The position numbers were made by a program, and so were the translations under genes. This document shows positions 62,651 through 64,000 of a stretch of DNA of 64,000 nucleotides, in pieces; positions within the stretch are counted from its first letter, which is position 1, and every line of letters begins with the position of its first letter. The notes under the pieces are model-generated. The model ran no database searches, was not told the origin of the DNA, and saw nothing but the letters and a program-made list of their open reading frames with translations. The stretch is from Candidatus Competibacteraceae bacterium (GTDB lineage: Bacteria; Pseudomonadota; Gammaproteobacteria; Competibacterales; Competibacteraceae). The stretch lies in assembly GCA_003989065.1 (NCBI GenBank), contig RXIW01000002.1, forward strand, positions 119,363-183,362, given 5' to 3'.

Positions 62651-63285
62651 CGCCGCGCCGTCCGATCGATCGTTTTCTGCTGCGCACGCTGTTGTGGCTG
62701 GGGCCGATGTTCGTCCTCTGGTACGTGTTGGCACCCTTGATCTTGATGCCGATCGCCGGCTGGAGCCACTTTGTCCTCAGCCACGCTTTCCCGCAGGCCA
62801 TTGCCGGGGTCGAACAACAGGGCACGGCCGTCGATATCGTCACCCGATTCATTGCCCCGGCCAACCCGGCGGATAGCTCGGCCCCGCCTGGTGCACAGGG
62901 ACAATTGGTGTTTACCATCAACGCGCTGAAGTACGCCTACGGGCTGCCGATGCTGCTGGCGCTGATCCTGGCAGCTCCGACCGGCTGGGGCGAGAAGCTG
63001 TATCGGGCGGTCATCGGCGGGTTGCTGCTGTTGCCGGTGCCGGTATGGGGGATTAGCTGCGATGCGCTTAAGACGCTGGTCTTCGACATGAATCCCGTTA
63101 TCGCCACCCAGATGGGAGTGACACCGTTGATGCGGGAACTGCTGGCGCTGGCCTATCAGTTGGGCTATCTGATCCTGCCAGCGGTGACGCCGATTCTGAT
63201 CTGGGCAGGGCTCCACCGCGATTTTCTGGGCGAGCTGTTGCCGCACACGCGGTTGGCAACCCTAACAGCGCCCAAATCGGATTGA
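62647..63285 (+). CDS. Exosortase H-associated membrane protein
   Basis: 212 residues with about four predicted membrane helices and one periplasmic loop (about 55-90). It begins with a basic stretch MTPRRPIDRFLLRTLLW and ends in a hydrophilic tail. It overlaps the exosortase gene by four bases, as the dedicated XrtH-associated membrane protein does in other genomes. No enzymatic motif is visible; it probably supports the exosortase or its substrate. Assignment rests on composition and the tight pairing. Confidence 0.85.
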   Translation: MTPRRPIDRFLLRTLLWLGPMFVLWYVLAPLILMPIAGWSHFVLSHAFPQAIAGVEQQGTAVDIVTRFIAPANPADSSAPPGAQGQLVFTINALKYAYGLPMLLALILAAPTGWGEKLYRAVIGGLLLLPVPVWGISCDALKTLVFDMNPVIATQMGVTPLMRELLALAYQLGYLILPAVTPILIWAGLHRDFLGELLPHTRLATLTAPKSD

Positions 63286-63313
63286 TCTGAATCGCCCTTC
63301 GATAGCAACGAAA

Positions 63314-63334
63314 AGGCCCGCAATCAGCGGGCCT
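63314..63334. terminator. Bidirectional hairpin between XrtH operon and IPTL-CTERM gene
   Basis: 8-bp stem AGGCCCGC/GCGGGCCT with loop AATCA. On the minus strand it is followed by TTTTC, giving a good terminator for the glycine-rich gene; on the plus strand it is followed by CTTG only. Confidence 0.75.
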
Positions 63335-63394
63335 CTTGTCATACACTCATTCCTCTCATCAATGAGGAGGATGGTGCGCATGAGAAAGAAAAGC

Positions 63395-64000
63395 TTACGC
63401 AGCCATATTGCCCTTGCGCTGTGACCGATACCAGACCAAACCGCCCAGCAACAACCCCATCAGCATCAGCGCCCATTCCTGCAGAGTGGGTATAGCTTGC
63501 TGCTGCAGAACCGGATCCGCCCAAGTGATGGTCACCCGGCCAGCGAAACCGACGCCGCTGGTGCCGCCAGTCACACTCGACCCTTTACCACCGCCACCGC
63601 CGCCAGGCAGTATACCGGGATTACCATCAGAAGTAGCAAGACTCTGATTACCCCCGTTGCCACCGGAGCCCTGACCAGAACCGTTAGAACCGCCAGCACC
63701 GCCAACACCGAGAACTAGAGTTGGAGGAATGCCAGACAACGTTGGAGGAGTGCCAGGCAACCCATTCGCACCAACTCCTGAAGGCGTTGCCGAACTGCCG
63801 CCGCCGCCGCCGCCGCCGCTGCCCGTGGTCCCGCCCGCGACTGTAACCACACCGCGCGCACCGCCGTTGCCTCCAGCGAAGGAGGTAGCCCCACCAGCAG
63901 TACACCCACCCGTGGTCCCGCCCCAGGGCTGTTCAACGCTAGAGTCCTTGGTAGGCCAGCAGTTGGTCGAAGTTAAGGGCATTATCGTAGAGGCCCAGAC
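63395..64000 (-). CDS. Glycine-rich surface protein with IPTL-CTERM sorting signal (5' end outside window)
   Basis: At least 202 codons, open to the right window edge, so the N-terminus and signal peptide are missing. The visible part is dominated by Gly, Ser, Thr and Pro with long Gly runs. The C-terminus is a standard IPTL-CTERM signal: IPTLQEWALMLMGLLLGG, then a basic end with YRSQRKG. This is the substrate class of exosortase H, encoded 110 bases away on the other strand. An ATG at 63982 exists but codons continue upstream of it. The Gly-rich part is probably a flexible surface domain. Confidence 0.88.
   Translation of the reverse strand, partial: VWASTIMPLTSTNCWPTKDSSVEQPWGGTTGGCTAGGATSFAGGNGGARGVVTVAGGTTGSGGGGGGGSSATPSGVGANGLPGTPPTLSGIPPTLVLGVGGAGGSNGSGQGSGGNGGNQSLATSDGNPGILPGGGGGGKGSSVTGGTSGVGFAGRVTITWADPVLQQQAIPTLQEWALMLMGLLLGGLVWYRSQRKGNMAA
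63720..63819. repeat. Short repeats within the glycine-rich IPTL-CTERM gene
   Basis: A 21-base tandem duplication (63720-63740 and 63741-63761, unit starting GTTGGAGGA) and a GCC trinucleotide run at 63797-63819 encoding a polyglycine stretch. Both keep the frame, so copy number could change by multiples of seven or one residues. Confidence 0.85.

Overview
The window is a GC-rich, gene-dense stretch of a Gram-negative gammaproteobacterial chromosome, largely housekeeping with a few accessory insertions. The organism makes lipid A (lpxK, kdsB, lapA, lapB, lolC, lolD), has a divergent rluC/rne pair, and carries two gene blocks whose order I know from Pseudomonas and relatives: gyrA-pheA-hisC-tyrA-aroA-cmk-rpsA-ihfB, and comEC-exbB-exbD-lpxK-trm112-kdsB-ptpA / rne / rluC-sppA / maf / yceD-rpmF-plsX-fab-mltG-tmk-holB-pilZ-tatD. 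Exosortase H, a coupled kinase/phosphatase pair, an Rpn-type nuclease with a Gly-Met-Glu-Lys repeat tail and fatty-acyl-CoA/beta-oxidation genes suggest an environmental storage-lipid user, perhaps Competibacter-like. That placement is inference. Layout from left to right: 1-5824 holds the 3' part of a fatty acyl-CoA reductase, a peroxiredoxin, and a PP2C phosphatase next to a Ser/Thr kinase fused to an FGE-sulfatase-like domain. 5866-11389 is a fatty-acid/acyl-CoA block: MaoC-like hydratase and AcuI/YhdH reductase on the minus strand, divergent from etfB-etfA and a large acyl-CoA dehydrogenase. 11475-14106 encodes only subunits D, E, F and G of an Mrp/Pha-type cation/proton antiporter. Malonyl-CoA decarboxylase, a secreted lipase, EttA and a small unknown gene follow. 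From 19899 to 29619 the minus strand carries nudL-tatD-pilZ-holB-tmk-mltG-fabF-acpP-fabG-fabH-plsX-rpmF-yceD, the fatty-acid-synthesis cluster without fabD. From 29719 to 36244 come maf, an orphan caspase-like protein, leuB, cimA, sppA and rluC. RNase E (36576-39692) points the other way. From 39789 to 48842 lies an envelope and competence block (ptpA, kdsB, trm112, lpxK, exbD, exbB, comEC, lolD, lolC, comEA), then lapB, lapA, ihfB, rpsA and the aromatic amino-acid genes cmk-aroA-tyrA-hisC, an inserted Rpn nuclease, pheA and gyrA. The right end (62135-64000) has exosortase H, its membrane partner, and a convergent glycine-rich protein with an IPTL-CTERM sorting signal. How the parts fit: plsX-fab genes build acyl chains, while malonyl-CoA decarboxylase, ETF, the acyl-CoA dehydrogenase, MaoC hydratase and acyl-CoA reductase dispose of or redirect acyl-CoA. 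lpxK, kdsB, lapA, lapB and lolCD build and control the outer membrane, and exosortase H processes surface proteins in it. No rRNA, tRNA, CRISPR array or insertion sequence was recognised. Functional calls rest on motif reading and remembered family knowledge; no database search was run.
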